This document shows, one piece after another, positions 8,673 through 18,014 of a DNA stretch of 33,057 bases. Below the pieces are notes generated by a model. It made no database searches and had not been told where the DNA came from. It saw nothing but the letters and a program-made list of their open reading frames with translations. Origin of the DNA: Bacteroidota bacterium (GTDB taxonomy: Bacteria; Bacteroidota; Bacteroidia; CAILMK01; JAAYUY01); assembly GCA_016776505.1 (NCBI GenBank), contig JADHTG010000036.1, positions 1-33,057 of the forward strand. Direction: 5' to 3'. Position numbers and translations under genes: made by a program. Numbering within the stretch: the stretch's first letter is position 1; the number at the start of each line of letters is the position of its first letter.

Positions 8673-9699
8673 TTGCCTGATTTCTGTAAATTAATAATTG
8701 ATCTCCTTTTATATCCAATTTCTTTTCAACCGGAGCAGGAATTGATGGAGCTTTTTTCCCGTTCACTATATCGAATGGCGCGATAAATACCCTGGCCTCA
8801 TCCCATATATTTTGCTGTATGAAAGAATCCAGTGTGAATGGTCCCCCCTCAATGATAATGGATTGAATTGATTTCTTAAATAAATAATCAAAAATTTGCT
8901 TCGTTAAAGAGCTGTCAAATTTCATTTGAACATATTCCAGATTTTTCTCCTCCAGTGTTTTCTTCTCATTAATAACTAAAGTTGGAACAGATCGGTCAAA
9001 AAGATGAAGGTTATTGGAAAGTGCTAAATTTTGATCAATTACAATCCGCAAGGGATCAGGATTTTGATCAAAACGATTATTCAATTGTGGATTATCTATT
9101 CTGGCAGTATGGCTACCTATTAATATGGCTTGTTCCTCTCCTCTCCATTTATGAACTAACAGCCTGGAATATTCATTGCTGATCCAAACTTGCTTATCAT
9201 CTATTGAAGACATAAATCCATCCTGGCTTTTAGCCAGTTTTAAGATAACATATGGCCGTTTTTTTTCATGAAATGTATAGTATCGGGCATTTAATTCCCG
9301 GGATTCCACTTCCATTATTCCCGAATCAACTTGTATTCCTGCTTGCAATAATTTGCTAATCCCCTCACCTGCCACTTGTGGATTTGGATCAGTGGAAGCT
9401 ACTATTACTTGGGGTATTTTATGCTGTAAAATCTGATCCGTGCAGGGAGGTGTTTTGCCATAATGAGAGCAGGGCTCAAGATTTACATAAAGTGTGGATG
9501 TTTTTAAAAGCGACTTATTTTTGACACTCTTAATGGCATTTACTTCTGCATGAGGCAATCCATAAGCATGGTGAAATCCTTCTCCGATAATATCGTTTTG
9601 ATGAACAATTACACAACCCACCATTGGGTTTGGCATAGCTGCAGGAAAACCTTTAGCTGCCAATTGCAAACATCGATTCATGAAGATTTTATGCGGCAT
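8665..9699 (-). CDS. ribD: Bifunctional riboflavin biosynthesis protein RibD
   Basis: Carries out two steps of riboflavin synthesis: deamination of the pyrimidine intermediate derived from GTP, then reduction of its ribose. The N-terminal deaminase (about 1-145) has the zinc site HAEVNAI (H50, catalytic E52) and PCSHYGKTPPC (C77, C86). The C-terminal reductase (about 148-340) begins with PYVILKLAKSQDG and includes IEGGPFTLDSF near the end. The length of 344 residues is slightly below the usual 360-370. No FMN riboswitch is visible upstream. The other riboflavin gene in the window (riboflavin synthase) is 15 kb away. Confidence 0.95.
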   Translation of the reverse strand: MPHKIFMNRCLQLAAKGFPAAMPNPMVGCVIVHQNDIIGEGFHHAYGLPHAEVNAIKSVKNKSLLKTSTLYVNLEPCSHYGKTPPCTDQILQHKIPQVIVASTDPNPQVAGEGISKLLQAGIQVDSGIMEVESRELNARYYTFHEKKRPYVILKLAKSQDGFMSSIDDKQVWISNEYSRLLVHKWRGEEQAILIGSHTARIDNPQLNNRFDQNPDPLRIVIDQNLALSNNLHLFDRSVPTLVINEKKTLEEKNLEYVQMKFDSSLTKQIFDYLFKKSIQSIIIEGGPFTLDSFIQQNIWDEARVFIAPFDIVNGKKAPSIPAPVEKKLDIKGDQLLIYRNQANE

Positions 9700-9770
9700 A
9701 TCGGGCTCTGCTTGATTCTAATTACTTTTGACCTGTAAAAAAATGACGAATAAAATGTCTAATTGAAAGA

Positions 9771-9778
9771 TAAATTTG
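9771..9778 (+). promoter_or_regulatory. Probable -7 box of prmC
   Basis: TAAATTTG exactly matches TAnnTTTG and sits 15 bases before the TTG start, predicting a leader of only about 10 bases. A TTG at the expected -33 distance is not present. Confidence 0.4.
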
Positions 9779-9793
9779 ATTTAATCATTTTAA

Positions 9794-10639
9794 TTGATAC
9801 GCGAATTTAAACATATTAGCTCGAAACTTTCAAGTATCTATTCTGAACAGGAAGCGATATCAATTACTTATATTTTGTTCGAAGATTTGTTGGGAATTAA
9901 AAAGACTGAAATTTTTACTTCGGCCAAAGAGCGGTTGACACCAACTGAAAAACAAATTCTTAAAAATGCATTGAATGATTTATTAAATCATGTGCCTGTT
10001 CAGCATATTACCGGATTTTCTGATTTTATGGGTTTGAAAATTAAAGTGAATAAAAATGTGCTGATTCCAAGGCAGGAAACAGAAGAATTAGTCCTGCTTT
10101 GTCAGCAACACATTGGCTTCAAGAAATTAAATATACTCGATATCGGTACCGGATCAGGCTGTATACCTGTCGTTTTGAAATTATATAATCCCCTGCTGCT
10201 TGTTGTTTCTGTAGATAAGTCTGAAGCTGCCCTGTCAGTAGCTCGTGAAAATGCAAAAGCGAACAATGCAGACGTTGATTTTATTCAAATGGATATTCTT
10301 GATGAAGCCCTGTGGTCAAGTTTTCAAATTAAGTTTGATGTAATCATCAGTAATCCGCCCTATGTGACAAAACAGGATAAATACAAGATGCAAAAAAATG
10401 TATTGGATCATGAGCCTGAAATAGCACTTTTCGTTCCAGATGATGATCCCTTTATTTTTTACAGAGCAATAGCCCAATTCTCTCAAAATGCTTTGGCTGA
10501 TCAGGGGGAGATCTTCCTGGAAATCAATGAGTATCTGGGGCCTGAAGCAAAAAGGCTTTTTGAAAATGAAGGTTTTCGTGAAGCCAGGATTTTAAAGGAT
10601 GTTCATGAGAAGGACAGGATGTTGATGGTCAGGAAGTAG
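9794..10639 (+). CDS. prmC: Release factor glutamine N5-methyltransferase PrmC (HemK)
   Basis: Methylates the glutamine of the GGQ motif in peptide-chain release factors, using S-adenosylmethionine. It has an N-terminal helical domain (1-75), the cofactor motif DIGTGSG (116-122) and the catalytic NPPY (187-190) that binds the target glutamine. At 281 residues the length is usual. The start is TTG: an in-frame TAA stands immediately before it, and the next in-frame ATG (in DFMG, residue 79) would delete the substrate-binding domain. It is divergent from ribD with a 94-base gap and convergent with the CPBP-type gene. Confidence 0.93.
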   Translation: MIREFKHISSKLSSIYSEQEAISITYILFEDLLGIKKTEIFTSAKERLTPTEKQILKNALNDLLNHVPVQHITGFSDFMGLKIKVNKNVLIPRQETEELVLLCQQHIGFKKLNILDIGTGSGCIPVVLKLYNPLLLVVSVDKSEAALSVARENAKANNADVDFIQMDILDEALWSSFQIKFDVIISNPPYVTKQDKYKMQKNVLDHEPEIALFVPDDDPFIFYRAIAQFSQNALADQGEIFLEINEYLGPEAKRLFENEGFREARILKDVHEKDRMLMVRK

Positions 10640-10647
10640 GAATTGAC

Positions 10648-10713
10648 CTTGGAAGATGAAAAGATGGAAGATTAAATATAGTGATGAATTCATCCTATCT
10701 AGTTCCTTCCAAG
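10648..10713. repeat. Inverted repeat with a 12-bp perfect palindrome
   Basis: CTTGGAAG (10648-10655) is complementary to CTTCCAAG (10706-10713). Between them GATGAATTCATC (10683-10694) is a perfect palindrome, extended by ATAG/CTAT with one bulged base. It occupies the spacer between convergent prmC and the CPBP-type gene. No T-tract follows, so it may be a protein-binding dyad or a decayed repeat. The rest of the 10640-10827 spacer shows nothing recognisable. Confidence 0.35.
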
Positions 10714-10827
10714 TCTTTCAAATACAAGTTCTTATTTTTAAATCCTCGTTGTTACAAGAGTTAAGTGGAGCGTCTCTTGGAACAACTAATAAAGTAAAGT
10801 ATTAGCTTTTTATACCTAATTATCTAT

Positions 10828-11775
10828 TCAATTTCTCACAAAATGCTGCAATAATGCGGCAACTTCCATCATCAGGGCCAAACCCACATGTATGAAAACA
10901 CCGCCCCAGATATTCCTGAGACCAAGAGCAATTACACCTAAAATATAGCCACCGAATGCAGAACTAATAGTTTCAGCAAGAGGTTTCCCAAAGTGTATCA
11001 TTACGTAAACAGAAACCATGGGCAATACAGCATCTTTACCCAATATGGAAGCCATGCCGATTACCAGGGCTCCCCTGAAAATCAATTCAAGCATGATGAA
11101 ATCAATTGAATATGCAGCTTCAAAAATGATGGTCGCCAGCCAGCTTTGTAAACCAAAAACATGTGGATAAAGCCAGGGTTTGAAAATAGGATAGGTCACT
11201 TGAAAATCAGGTTGAAACGAGGCCCAGCCAACCAAAGGTAAAACAATTAGCAACATGAATACAAATGGCCTGAGAAAAGCATTTTTTGTTCTTAAACCAT
11301 ACAAGACTTTACTATTTTTATCATGGATTGATTTCAGGATGAATAATGGGATTATATAAACTGCAATACCTTTCAAATTCGCCAGGATCTTATATAAATA
11401 CAGACCTTCTAAATAATTGCTACTACGATCAAAAACAAATTGATGAAAATAGATGCCACGTTCTAGGGCAATCAGTATTAAGAATATAAAGCTTATTAAC
11501 CAAAAGGAAGGGTTAAATATCAACCTGGTCTTTCTTCGGAATATTAATAAGGGAATTGCAACACCATAATAACCAACCACATTCACCAGGAAATAGAACA
11601 GAATTCCCTTCATGTTTCCATTATTCGGGCTTAATATATTTTGGTAGATATTAAATTGATAACTGATATAAATGGAAGCAGCTATGAAGAGAACAGTGTA
11701 AGAGTATATACCCAGGTTGAAATTGGTTTTCAGGTGATCAATAAGAAAATGGATAAGTTTTTTCATAGGAGCCAT
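10828..11775 (-). CDS. CPBP (Rce1/CAAX-like) family membrane protein, active site degenerate
   Basis: A polytopic membrane protein of 315 residues with about eight hydrophobic segments; the last third matches the CPBP glutamic-protease fold. The usual EExxxR motif appears as L229-E230-LIF-R234, so the first glutamate is replaced. The histidines of motifs 2 and 3 are present (H261, H296), but the position normally held by Asn/Asp four residues after H296 is A300. Proteolytic activity is therefore doubtful; a scaffold or regulatory role is possible. A GGGAG sequence seven bases before the ATG supports the chosen start over the MKKL start three codons in. No partner gene is adjacent on the same strand. 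Confidence 0.7.
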   Translation of the reverse strand: MAPMKKLIHFLIDHLKTNFNLGIYSYTVLFIAASIYISYQFNIYQNILSPNNGNMKGILFYFLVNVVGYYGVAIPLLIFRRKTRLIFNPSFWLISFIFLILIALERGIYFHQFVFDRSSNYLEGLYLYKILANLKGIAVYIIPLFILKSIHDKNSKVLYGLRTKNAFLRPFVFMLLIVLPLVGWASFQPDFQVTYPIFKPWLYPHVFGLQSWLATIIFEAAYSIDFIMLELIFRGALVIGMASILGKDAVLPMVSVYVMIHFGKPLAETISSAFGGYILGVIALGLRNIWGGVFIHVGLALMMEVAALLQHFVRN

Positions 11776-11846
11776 TCTCGTTCTCCCTAAACTTAATGAA
11801 ATATTTTTAGTTTGTTCGGTCTTTTATCACACAGAATGATTGAGAT

Positions 11847-11881
11847 AAAAAAAGGCTGGTCCAAGAAAATGAAACCAGCCT
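11847..11881 (-). terminator. Rho-independent terminator of hppA
   Basis: On the minus strand, 20 bases past the hppA stop, an 8-bp perfect stem (AGGCTGGT / ACCAGCCT, 13-base loop) is followed at once by seven T residues. Confidence 0.88.
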
Positions 11882-11901
11882 GTTAATGTATTCAAAAATT
11901 C

Positions 11902-14292
11902 CTAAGAAATAATTCTCATTTTGTAAAATGATCTCCAGACAAAATAGAGAGCAATGAGCAAAAATGCAACACCCACATATGGAGCAATATTCCTGAATTG
12001 CTCAGCAATGGCTATCTCCATGGCTAACAATCCAAACAGGGTGGTAAACTTTATCACTGGATTTAAGGCAACTGAGGATGTATCCTTGAAAGGATCACCT
12101 ACTGTATCACCTACCACTGAGGCATCGTGAAGAGGTGTTCCTTTTTCCTTCATGTCCACTTCAATCACTTTTTTAGCATTATCCCAGGAACCACCTGCAT
12201 TCGCCATAAAAACAGCCTGGAATAATCCAAAGAAAGCAATAGACAATAAATAACTGACAAAAAGTGAAACAGGTGCATTAGAACCAGCAGGGGATGCTAA
12301 AAAAGCAAAAGCCAGTGCAAAGGAAAAAATGGCTATGAATATATTCCACATGCCTTTTTGTGCGTAAACTGTGCAGATTTTTACCACTGCTCTTGATTTC
12401 TCAACATCTGCTTTCTTGGGTGCATTCGGATCCAGATTAATATGCTGTTTGATATATTCCACAGCCCTGGCTGCACCGGTAGTAACAGCTTGAATAGAAG
12501 CACCGGTAAACCAGTAAATAACGGCTCCTCCAAGCAAGAAACCCATAATTGTGTATGGATTTAATAAGTTCAAAATTTCTTTTGGATCTACTCCTAAGGT
12601 ATGTTTGATGACTAATATTAATGAGAATATCATAGTGGTAGCACCTACAACTGCAGTACCGATTAATACGGGTTTTGCAGTGGCTTTGAAAGTGTTGCCC
12701 GCTCCATCGTTTGCTTCCAAATAATACTTTGATTTTTCAAAATCTGGAGTGAAACCAAATTCTTTCTCTATCTCAGGTGTTATTTTATCCTTTTCTTCTT
12801 CAATTAATGATAATTCATAGATAGATTGAGCATTATCAGTAACAGGACCGTAACTATCCACAGCGATCGTTACAGGACCCATGCCCAACATACCAAATGC
12901 AACCAGGCCAAAGGCAAAAATGGATGGATATATCATTAGTCCGTCCAATCCATATGTGCTTGCGTAATATGCAATGAACATCAGCATGAAGAAAACCATG
13001 CCTTTCCAGAATGCACTGAAATTTCCTGCAACCAGACCAGACAAAATATTCAAAGAGGCACCTCCTTTTTTAGAGGCTTCAACTATTTCTGCAACATGGG
13101 TTGATTTGGGGCTTGTAAATATTTTGGTAAATTCAGGGATCAAAGCTGCACCCAGGGTACCGGCACTTATGATTACCGATAGAGATATCCACATTTGATT
13201 TGGAAGGTCCCTTATTAAAAAATAACTGGCAACGAAAGTAACAACTATGGATAAAATAGAAGTTATCCAAACCAATGATGTCAGTGGTTTTTCAAAATCC
13301 AGGTCATCCGCATGATTATATTTTGCTTTTGTTTTTACGCCATTAATCCAGAAAGCTACAATAGAAGTAATAATCATCAATATACGCATGACAAAAATCC
13401 AGGTCAGCAACTGCACCTGGTATTCAATACTGGTAACGGCAAGAAGAATGAAAGAAATCAAAGCAACACCCGTTACACCATAAGTTTCAAAACCATCAGC
13501 TGTTGGCCCTACACTATCTCCGGCATTGTCACCTACACAATCGGCAATAGTTCCAGGATTTCTGGGATCATCTTCCCCTATTTTAAATATTACTTTCATC
13601 AGGTCAGAGCCGATGTCAGCAATTTTAGTGAATATTCCACCGGCAATTCTCAAAACAGAAGCTCCTAACGATTCACCAATAGCAAATCCTATAAAACTGG
13701 CTCCAGCATACTCACCTGGTACAAATAATAAGATAACCAGCATCATAATGAGTTCAAGAGAAATCAGAACAACACCAATACTCATACCTGCATTTAATGG
13801 AATATTTAGGAGTTTTATTGGTTTTCTTTCCAGGGAAGCAAATGCCATCCTGGAATTAGCCAGTGTATTCATGCGGATACCAAACCAGGCCACACTGTAA
13901 GATCCCAAAATACCAATAATGGTCCATCCGAGAATAAGAATGACCCCTTTAAAGCCAAAATTTGCTTCAGATAAATAACCAAAGTAAAAAGCTACAGCAG
14001 CTCCAATGAATAAAAAGAGAATAGCTAAGAATTTACCCTGCTGAATCAAATAAGTTTTCCCGGTTTCATAAATAACATGAGCTACATCGAGCATGGATTT
14101 ATGAGCCCTGATTTTTTTAACTTTCATAAATTGATAAAGTCCAAACATAAAACCGGCAAAAGTGATCAGAAAACCCCAATACAAAATTCCCTGGTCTTTA
14201 ATTCCCGAGGGTATTACAAGATTAGCTTCACTCGCCAAACCCAGAATGGGTAAAGAAATCAATGAAATTATTAATGCGAAATACTTCTTCAT
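11902..14292 (-). CDS. hppA: Membrane ion-translocating pyrophosphatase
   Basis: An integral membrane pump that couples hydrolysis of pyrophosphate to export of protons and/or sodium. It has about 16 membrane helices. The pyrophosphate-binding signatures are visible: EDDPRNPGTIADCVGDNAGD (its leading EDDPRNP and GDNAGD elements are canonical) and, near the C-terminus, GDTVGDPFKDTSS. The form ADIGSDLM ... GPTADGFETYG is the Bacteroidota lineage type, some members of which have been shown to move both Na+ and H+; the ion used here is not provable by eye. The position that separates K+-dependent from K+-independent enzymes (GNTTA versus GNTTK) reads GNTFK. A longer frame begins at 14334, but an exact -7 box at 14332-14339 overlaps that codon, so MKKYFALII at 14292 (796 residues) is preferred. 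Confidence 0.95.
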   Translation of the reverse strand: MKKYFALIISLISLPILGLASEANLVIPSGIKDQGILYWGFLITFAGFMFGLYQFMKVKKIRAHKSMLDVAHVIYETGKTYLIQQGKFLAILFLFIGAAVAFYFGYLSEANFGFKGVILILGWTIIGILGSYSVAWFGIRMNTLANSRMAFASLERKPIKLLNIPLNAGMSIGVVLISLELIMMLVILLFVPGEYAGASFIGFAIGESLGASVLRIAGGIFTKIADIGSDLMKVIFKIGEDDPRNPGTIADCVGDNAGDSVGPTADGFETYGVTGVALISFILLAVTSIEYQVQLLTWIFVMRILMIITSIVAFWINGVKTKAKYNHADDLDFEKPLTSLVWITSILSIVVTFVASYFLIRDLPNQMWISLSVIISAGTLGAALIPEFTKIFTSPKSTHVAEIVEASKKGGASLNILSGLVAGNFSAFWKGMVFFMLMFIAYYASTYGLDGLMIYPSIFAFGLVAFGMLGMGPVTIAVDSYGPVTDNAQSIYELSLIEEEKDKITPEIEKEFGFTPDFEKSKYYLEANDGAGNTFKATAKPVLIGTAVVGATTMIFSLILVIKHTLGVDPKEILNLLNPYTIMGFLLGGAVIYWFTGASIQAVTTGAARAVEYIKQHINLDPNAPKKADVEKSRAVVKICTVYAQKGMWNIFIAIFSFALAFAFLASPAGSNAPVSLFVSYLLSIAFFGLFQAVFMANAGGSWDNAKKVIEVDMKEKGTPLHDASVVGDTVGDPFKDTSSVALNPVIKFTTLFGLLAMEIAIAEQFRNIAPYVGVAFLLIALYFVWRSFYKMRIIS

Positions 14293-14331
14293 AGTCGAAT
14301 TAATGTTTAATATGTGTATGAAAATAGTCTG

Positions 14332-14339
14332 CAAAAGTA
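14332..14339 (-). promoter_or_regulatory. Probable -7 box of hppA
   Basis: TACTTTTG on the minus strand is exact for TAnnTTTG, 39 bases before the ATG at 14292. No TTG at the -33 distance. It overlaps the upstream alternative start codon, which would place that codon before the transcript begins. Confidence 0.45.
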
Positions 14340-14495
14340 AAAAAATTACCAGAATAGTCAGGATGAAAAACGGAATATTATTAAAATATTGAAATATGTT
14401 ATAAATTAGATACTTAACTGCCAGCTTATTAAAGTAATATCCATTTAAAATTTCAATAATTTACCTTTAAATTCGCACTTTCAAAATAGCCACAA

Positions 14496-15479
14496 ATGAA
14501 ATATCAAAAAGCATTTCTTGAGAAATTTCCAGTTCAAATTGAATATGCATTGAATCAATACGACAGGCATAATTTAACCATTGATCAATTTCAGCATATC
14601 ATTATTGGTGGCCTGGGTGGTTCTGGCATCGCTGGACGGATCATTAAAAGTTATTTTCAGGGAAGTTGTCCTGTCCCGGTTGAAATTATTTCAGATTATA
14701 ACCTGCCCGCATATGCAGGCGAAAAATCACTTGTTATACTCAGCTCTTATTCCGGGAATACAGAGGAGACATTGAGTCTGTACATTACTGCTATTGAGCG
14801 TCATGCAACTGTTTTGGTGATTACAACTGGAGGATTATTGCAGGAATTGGCCATTGAAGCGAATATACAGATATACCAGGCGGAGAAAGGATTTCAACCC
14901 AGGATGGCATTGGGCTATTCCCTGACATTCTTGGTTTTGATTTTCTCAGAGTTATTAAAGCAAAGTCTTCACAATAATATCCGAAGTTTAATTGTTCACT
15001 TACGTGAAACAGAAGTATTTATTACAAGGGCGGCTACACTTTTTAAACAATTTAAATTGAATTCGAAGCACGGCAAATGTGTGATCCATACAGATACGGC
15101 AGCCTTTCCTATAGGAGTTCGTTTCGCACAGCAATTACAGGAAAATGCAAAGTATGAGGCATTTGTTCATGAGATGCCAGAATCAAATCACAATGTCATC
15201 GAATCCTATTATGGTCACCTGAATACCAATTTCGTATTTATTGATTCCTGTCTGAATCAGAAAGTGAGTGCACGGATAAGTTTTATAAAAAATCTCTTAG
15301 AAAAAAATAAGAATAATGTGATTGATACCCATCTGAATGGATTTACATTGCGTGATATGTATGAAACCATATATTGCCTGGACTGGTTAAGCCTCATGAT
15401 AGCAGATGCAAGAAATGTTCAGTCAGATGCAATTCAAAACATCAACCAGTTAAAAGAATATTTGAGTGCTAAATCTTAA
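14496..15479 (+). CDS. Bifunctional phosphoglucose/phosphomannose isomerase (SIS domain)
   Basis: Interconverts fructose-6-phosphate with glucose-6-phosphate and mannose-6-phosphate, judged by likeness to the archaeal bifunctional PGI/PMI family. The first SIS domain carries GGLGGSGIAG (about 38-47) and the phosphate-binding SSYSGNTEET (about 88-97). In the second domain E216, H232 (ESNHN) and K320 (INQLKEYL) line up with the catalytic E203, H219 and K310 of the Pyrobaculum enzyme, with the same Glu-His spacing. At 327 residues the length is right. It is transcribed alone; TACCTTTA at 14462 is only a one-mismatch -7 candidate. Sugar specificity is inferred. Confidence 0.82.
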   Translation: MKYQKAFLEKFPVQIEYALNQYDRHNLTIDQFQHIIIGGLGGSGIAGRIIKSYFQGSCPVPVEIISDYNLPAYAGEKSLVILSSYSGNTEETLSLYITAIERHATVLVITTGGLLQELAIEANIQIYQAEKGFQPRMALGYSLTFLVLIFSELLKQSLHNNIRSLIVHLRETEVFITRAATLFKQFKLNSKHGKCVIHTDTAAFPIGVRFAQQLQENAKYEAFVHEMPESNHNVIESYYGHLNTNFVFIDSCLNQKVSARISFIKNLLEKNKNNVIDTHLNGFTLRDMYETIYCLDWLSLMIADARNVQSDAIQNINQLKEYLSAKS

Positions 15480-15514
15480 AAAAATGAGAATCTGCCTGTC
15501 TATAATGTATTTGA

Positions 15515-15611
15515 TTTTCTTCAATTGCCCCCTGTCTGCCATTGGCGGATGTGAAGAAAAACAATTTACACCCTTTTACCAAAGGGATTCCTTCGGATAG
15601 GGTAGGGGCAA
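15515..15611. repeat. Cluster of nested inverted repeats upstream of aconitase
   Basis: Four pairings fit in about 97 bases. TTTTCTTCA (15515-15523) pairs with TGAAGAAAA (15552-15560) and encloses TCTGCC (15535-15540), ATT, GGCGGA (15544-15549). CCCTTT (15571-15576), TACC, AAAGGG (15581-15586) form a second hairpin. TTGCCCC (15525-15531) pairs with GGGGCAA (15605-15611), competing with the first arm. The GC-rich blocks stand out from the AT-rich surroundings. It could be a leader-RNA structure for aconitase, an end-of-gene structure for the isomerase, or a small palindromic repeat element. No T-tract supports a plain terminator. Confidence 0.45.
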
Positions 15612-15670
15612 ATGAAATGATTTTCATTTAATATTTTCATCATATAAACTGACATTAAAAAAATACAATT

Positions 15671-17935
15671 ATGATTTTCGATCTCTCCCTAATTAAAAAA
15701 GTGTACAGCCAATATCCTGGGCGTATTGATGGTGCGAGAAAGCTGTTAAACAAATCCTTAACACTGGCTGAAAAAATATTATATGCTCATTTAGCTAAGG
15801 ATATCCCTAATAAACCCTTTCAGAGAGGGATTGATTATGTCGATTTTGCGCCAGATCGGGTGGCCATGCAGGATGCTACTGCCCAGATGGCTCTGCTGCA
15901 ATTTATGATGGCAGGAAAAAGCAAGGCGGCTGTGCCAAGTACGGTTCATTGCGATCATTTGATCCAGGCAAAAACCGGGGCCGCTGAAGATTTGAAGTTC
16001 GCACTTGATACAAGTAGTGAGGTATTTGATTTTCTGGCATCTGTATCCAATAAATATGGAATAGGATTTTGGAAACCCGGTGCTGGAATTATACACCAGG
16101 TGGTACTTGAAAACTATGCTTTCCCTGGTGGAATGATGATAGGAACTGACTCTCACACAGTGAATGCAGGCGGATTGGGAATGGTGGCAATTGGTGTTGG
16201 AGGAGCAGATGCAGTCGATGTAATGGCAGGAATGCCATGGGAGTTAAAAATGCCGAAAATCATTGGTGTAAAACTAACAGGTAAGTTATCGGGCTGGACA
16301 TCTGCCAAAGATGTAATTCTGAAAGTGGCAGGTATATTAAGCGTGAAAGGAGGAACCGGTGCGATTGTAGAATATTTTGGTGAAGGGGCACAATCCCTGT
16401 CCTGTACTGGGAAGGGCACTATCTGTAATATGGGTGCTGAAATTGGAGCTACCACCTCTACTTTTGGATATGATGAATCAATGAGAAGATATTTGGAAGC
16501 TACGGGCAGAAAAGAAGTAGTCCAGTTAGCTGATCAGGTTGCAGAGTATCTTACCGGTGATAAAGAAGTGTATGAAAATCCTGAAAAATACTTCGATCAG
16601 GTAATTGAAATTGATCTGTCGACTTTAGAACCTCATATTAATGGACCATTCACACCTGATCTGGCTACACCACTTTCACAATTTGCTAAAATGGTCAAAA
16701 AAAATGACTGGCCTAAAAAACTGGATGTTGGTTTAATTGGTTCATGCACTAATTCATCCTATGAAGACATCACACGTGCAGCATCCGTTGCAAAACAAGC
16801 AATTGAAAAAAAATTGAAAGTAAAATCAGAATTTACGATCACTCCGGGATCTGAAATGGTCAGGTATACCGTCGAGAGGGATGGATTACTCGATATTTTT
16901 GAAAATATAGGAGGAGTCGTTTTGGCTAACGCTTGTGGCCCTTGCATTGGCCAGTGGGAGAGACATGGTGCTGACAAAAAGGAAAAGAATTCAATCATCA
17001 CTTCATTTAACCGGAATTTTGCCAAGCGAAATGATGGGAATCCCAACACACACGCATTTGTTGCCTCTCCTGAAATTGTAACAGCCCTTGCCATTGCGGG
17101 TGATTTGACTTTTAATCCCAGGATTGATATGTTGACAAACCAGGATGGAAAAATTGTAAAGCTGGAAGAACCCACTGGAATTGAATTACCTGCAAGAGGA
17201 TTCGATGTTATTGATGCCGGTTTCCAGGCACCAACTACTAATGGAGCGTCCGTTGAAATCAAGGTTGCTGAAGATTCAAAAAGACTGCAGTTGCTAGTTC
17301 CTTTCACTGCATGGAATGGAGAGAACATAAGTGGAATTAAAGTGTTGATTAAAGCCAAGGGAAAATGTACAACCGATCATATTTCAATGGCTGGTCCCTG
17401 GTTGAGATTCAGAGGACATCTGGATAATATTTCAGATAATATGCTGACTGGTGCGATCAACAGTTTCAATGATAAGGCAGATTATGTCAAAAACCAACTT
17501 AGTGGGAAATATGATGCAGTACCCAAGGTCCAGAGAGATTATAAAGCCAATGGCATCCCCTCTATTGTTGTTGGAGATGAAAATTACGGGGAAGGATCAT
17601 CTCGTGAGCATGCAGCCATGGAACCTCGATTTCTTGGTGTAAAAGCAGTTCTTGTAAAATCTTTTGCCCGTATTCATGAAACAAACCTGAAAAAGCAGGG
17701 GATGCTGGCACTTACCTTCGCGAACAAATCAGATTATGATAAAATAGGGGAAGATGATACCATTGATCTCATTGATTTGAAAGATTTTGCACCTGCAAGG
17801 CAATTGACCCTAAAACTTACGCATGCAGATGGTTCTGTGGAGGAAATTAAAGCTAATCATTCCTATAATGCACAACAAATTGAATGGTTTAAAGCTGGAA
17901 GTGCTTTGAATTTGATCAAGAAGATGAATGGATAA
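15671..17935 (+). CDS. Aconitate hydratase
   Basis: TCA-cycle enzyme converting citrate to isocitrate through cis-aconitate, with a [4Fe-4S] cluster. The cluster ligands are C359 ([10 protein letters not shown]) and C422 and C425 ([11 protein letters not shown]). The N-terminal domains carry the substrate-contact motifs HCDHLIQA and [13 protein letters not shown]. The C-terminal swivel domain has [15 protein letters not shown] with the substrate-binding arginine/serine. At 754 residues and with this motif style it belongs to the mitochondrial-type aconitase group rather than bacterial AcnA (about 890) or AcnB. It stands alone, 191 bases after the isomerase, with the nested-repeat cluster in between. 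Citrate synthase and isocitrate dehydrogenase are not in the window. Confidence 0.96.
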   Translation: MIFDLSLIKKVYSQYPGRIDGARKLLNKSLTLAEKILYAHLAKDIPNKPFQRGIDYVDFAPDRVAMQDATAQMALLQFMMAGKSKAAVPSTVHCDHLIQAKTGAAEDLKFALDTSSEVFDFLASVSNKYGIGFWKPGAGIIHQVVLENYAFPGGMMIGTDSHTVNAGGLGMVAIGVGGADAVDVMAGMPWELKMPKIIGVKLTGKLSGWTSAKDVILKVAGILSVKGGTGAIVEYFGEGAQSLSCTGKGTICNMGAEIGATTSTFGYDESMRRYLEATGRKEVVQLADQVAEYLTGDKEVYENPEKYFDQVIEIDLSTLEPHINGPFTPDLATPLSQFAKMVKKNDWPKKLDVGLIGSCTNSSYEDITRAASVAKQAIEKKLKVKSEFTITPGSEMVRYTVERDGLLDIFENIGGVVLANACGPCIGQWERHGADKKEKNSIITSFNRNFAKRNDGNPNTHAFVASPEIVTALAIAGDLTFNPRIDMLTNQDGKIVKLEEPTGIELPARGFDVIDAGFQAPTTNGASVEIKVAEDSKRLQLLVPFTAWNGENISGIKVLIKAKGKCTTDHISMAGPWLRFRGHLDNISDNMLTGAINSFNDKADYVKNQLSGKYDAVPKVQRDYKANGIPSIVVGDENYGEGSSREHAAMEPRFLGVKAVLVKSFARIHETNLKKQGMLALTFANKSDYDKIGEDDTIDLIDLKDFAPARQLTLKLTHADGSVEEIKANHSYNAQQIEWFKAGSALNLIKKMNG

Positions 17936-18014
17936 TCATTGAACAGATTGCTTAAATCAAAGCCTTTTTATATTTTCAGACTGGTTTTTTAAGGCTAAAA
18001 TAGCTACAAATCAT

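Noticed and set aside
9700..9793. FMN riboswitch ahead of ribD
   Set aside because: The 94-base spacer is too short and lacks the conserved RFN helices; nothing similar precedes riboflavin synthase either.
13312..13900. Plus-strand frames opposite hppA
   Set aside because: They are complementary to conserved transmembrane coding sequence of hppA and show no start signals or motifs.
16759..17358. Long minus-strand frame (199 codons) inside aconitase
   Set aside because: It lies wholly within the well-supported aconitase gene and reads as an antisense shadow with no family features.
17961..17996. AGCCTT / AAGGCT pair between convergent aconitase and ATPase genes as a terminator
   Set aside because: The stem is only 6 bp with a 24-base loop, and no T-tract directly follows on either strand.
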